Assembly: GCA_021767625.1 (NCBI GenBank)
Contig: JAASTB010000174.1
Coordinates: 1-5,264, forward strand
Origin: Wenzhouxiangella sp.
GTDB lineage: Bacteria; Pseudomonadota; Gammaproteobacteria; Xanthomonadales; Wenzhouxiangellaceae
Direction: 5' to 3'
Length of the DNA: 5,264 bases
Below, one piece after another: positions 4,707-5,264 of this stretch (its first letter is position 1; every line of letters begins with the position of its first letter). The translations under genes were made by a program, and so were the position numbers. The notes under the pieces are model-generated. The model saw nothing but the letters and a program-made list of their open reading frames with translations. It did no database searches and was not told where the DNA came from.

Positions 4707-5158
4707 GCATCGACGAAAGCGAACTGGATCGCCGCCTCGAGGCGCTCACGCGCGAGGTCGACGCGGACGAGGCCCTGTGGCCGGGTATCGAGCGGCGCCT
4801 GCGGCCGACCCGCCGCTGGCCGGCGATCTCGGCCGCCGTGGCCGCGGTTGTCTTCGGGGTGCTGCTCGGCTCGCTTGCACTGTTCGACCGCGAAACGTCC
4901 GACGGCCCGCGATTCGTCCAGGACGGCACCGAAGCCATGCGCAGCGCGGCCGTGGAGAGCTTCGCGGTTTCACGCGCCGAGGCCTCCGGGCCGCTCGAGA
5001 AAGCCTGGCAGGACAACCAGGCCGCCATCGAACAGCTCGAGCAAGCGCTGCAGGACGATCCCGACAACCCGCTGCTGCTCGAGTTTCTCAGCGAGGCGCG
5101 CCTGAGGCAGGCGCGCCTGATTCAAAGGGGCCTGTTCCCACCGGAAAGGAGCATATGA
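4703..5158 (+). CDS. Anti-sigma-factor-like single-pass membrane protein without zinc ligands, 151 aa
   Basis: The likely role is to hold the upstream ECF sigma factor at the inner membrane until an envelope signal arrives, inferred from position and architecture. Residues 1-37 form a charged cytoplasmic helix (LDRRLEALTREVDADEALWPGIERRLRP). The x-LPRE-x-x-x-x-x-x-LWPGI-x-x-R style is, from memory, common in proteobacterial anti-sigma proteins. One membrane helix spans about 40-61 (PAISAAVAAVVFGVLLGSLALF), preceded by RPTRR, which puts the N-terminus inside. The periplasmic part includes a Glu/Gln/Leu-rich helical region (about 97-143) with DNQAAIEQLEQALQDDPDNPLLLEFLSEARLRQARLIQ, a TPR-like helix pair seen in similar proteins. 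The protein has no Cys and no His, so it cannot be a zinc-binding anti-sigma domain. The gene overlaps both neighbours: ATGA with sigma, and its TGA lies just before the next start. Confidence 0.75.
   Translation: MSIDESELDRRLEALTREVDADEALWPGIERRLRPTRRWPAISAAVAAVVFGVLLGSLALFDRETSDGPRFVQDGTEAMRSAAVESFAVSRAEASGPLEKAWQDNQAAIEQLEQALQDDPDNPLLLEFLSEARLRQARLIQRGLFPPERSI
5094..5120 (+). repeat. 15-bp tandem duplication carrying two GGCGCGCC palindromes
   Basis: AGGCGCGCCTGA occurs at 5094-5105 and again at 5109-5120, a period of 15 bp. In the anti-sigma-like gene it encodes EARLR-QARLI, keeping the frame and the helix. It looks like a small in-frame slippage duplication or simple codon bias. Confidence 0.6.
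5146..5151 (+). promoter_or_regulatory. Shine-Dalgarno that decides the start of the last gene
   Basis: AAGGAG sits 9 nt before the ATG at 5161 but only 3 nt before the in-frame ATG at 5155, which overlaps the previous stop as ATGA. Spacing favours 5161. The 5155 start would add only Met-Thr. Confidence 0.6.
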
Positions 5159-5160
5159 CC

Positions 5161-5264
5161 ATGAAAGCAATCACGACCACACTGTTCACCGCCGGCTTGC
5201 TGGCAGCCGCCGGCCCGAGCTGGGCCGAAGACGTCCGGGAAGTCCGCGACGCCGCACCCGATGC
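5161..5264 (+). CDS. Exported protein, probably DUF4097-like (5' end only, runs off right edge)
   Basis: Thirty-four codons plus two bases are visible. Residues 1-22 (one Lys, hydrophobic core TLFTAGLLAAAGPSWA) form a Sec signal peptide, with cleavage expected after SWA-22. No lipobox is seen. The mature start EDVREVRDAAPDA resembles the opening of DUF4097 beta-strand-repeat proteins, where an xExRxAAPDG/A-type stretch precedes the first repeat (RVEVxNVxG). That comparison is from memory and rests on about a dozen residues. Position supports it, since genes after ECF sigma/anti-sigma pairs in related bacteria often encode exported DUF4097 proteins. The gene is in the same operon as the two upstream genes, so the product is probably an envelope component linked to sigma signalling. 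Other exported proteins are possible. Confidence 0.55.
   Translation, partial: MKAITTTLFTAGLLAAAGPSWAEDVREVRDAAPD

Noticed and set aside
1..5264. CRISPR array, tRNA, rRNA, insertion sequence or phage attachment site
   Set aside because: I found no regularly spaced repeats, cloverleaf or transposase signatures. Gene spacing and composition look uniform, so nothing suggests a mobile insertion.

Overview
The window is a GC-rich (by eye roughly two-thirds G+C), densely packed bacterial chromosome segment with SD-led genes, short intergenic gaps and ATGA start/stop overlaps. Protein style (YbfB/YjiJ-type MFS, ECF sigma with a Cys-free one-TM anti-sigma partner, a secreted beta-helix protein ending in a short 'VFRDRFE' tail) fits a gammaproteobacterium of the Xanthomonadales/Wenzhouxiangella type. 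That placement is an inference from style, not a proven identification. I see no mobile element, tRNA, rRNA or CRISPR array, and no gene-free stretch longer than about 150 bases.

Left part (1-2550): a minus-strand pair, an SDR oxidoreductase (976-146) followed 7 bp later by the start of an MFS transporter that runs off the left edge, is divergent from a plus-strand gene for a secreted right-handed beta-helix protein (1126-2550). The 149-bp gap between them holds two mirror-image promoter candidates with the same -10 (TAGATT), the same 17-nt spacer and an 11-bp identical element over each -10. This suggests the two units are expressed together.

Middle (2551-4166): a minus-strand two-gene operon encodes a short GntR/YtrA-type repressor (4026-3610), overlapping by ATGA a polytopic membrane protein with a C-terminal DUF5808-like segment (3613-2561). 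The membrane gene converges on the beta-helix gene with a 10-bp gap and no visible terminator. The repressor promoter is unusually clear: TTGACA, 18 nt, CATAAT, with the predicted +1 falling on the A of the ATG, so the mRNA is probably leaderless. A perfect 8-bp-arm inverted repeat (TTGTACAT-N5-ATGTACAA) covers that +1/start codon, and a weaker copy with the same TGTA-N11-TACA geometry lies 50 bp upstream, on the other side of the -35. This looks like an autoregulatory double operator.

Right part (4167-5264): a plus-strand operon of ECF sigma factor, a membrane-anchored anti-sigma-like protein without zinc ligands (ATGA overlap) and the first 34 codons of an exported protein whose start resembles DUF4097 proteins. 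It reads as a cell-envelope signalling unit, divergent from the GntR operon. The strongest items for follow-up are the leaderless promoter with its paired operators and the symmetric divergent promoter. The protein families themselves appear to be known types.
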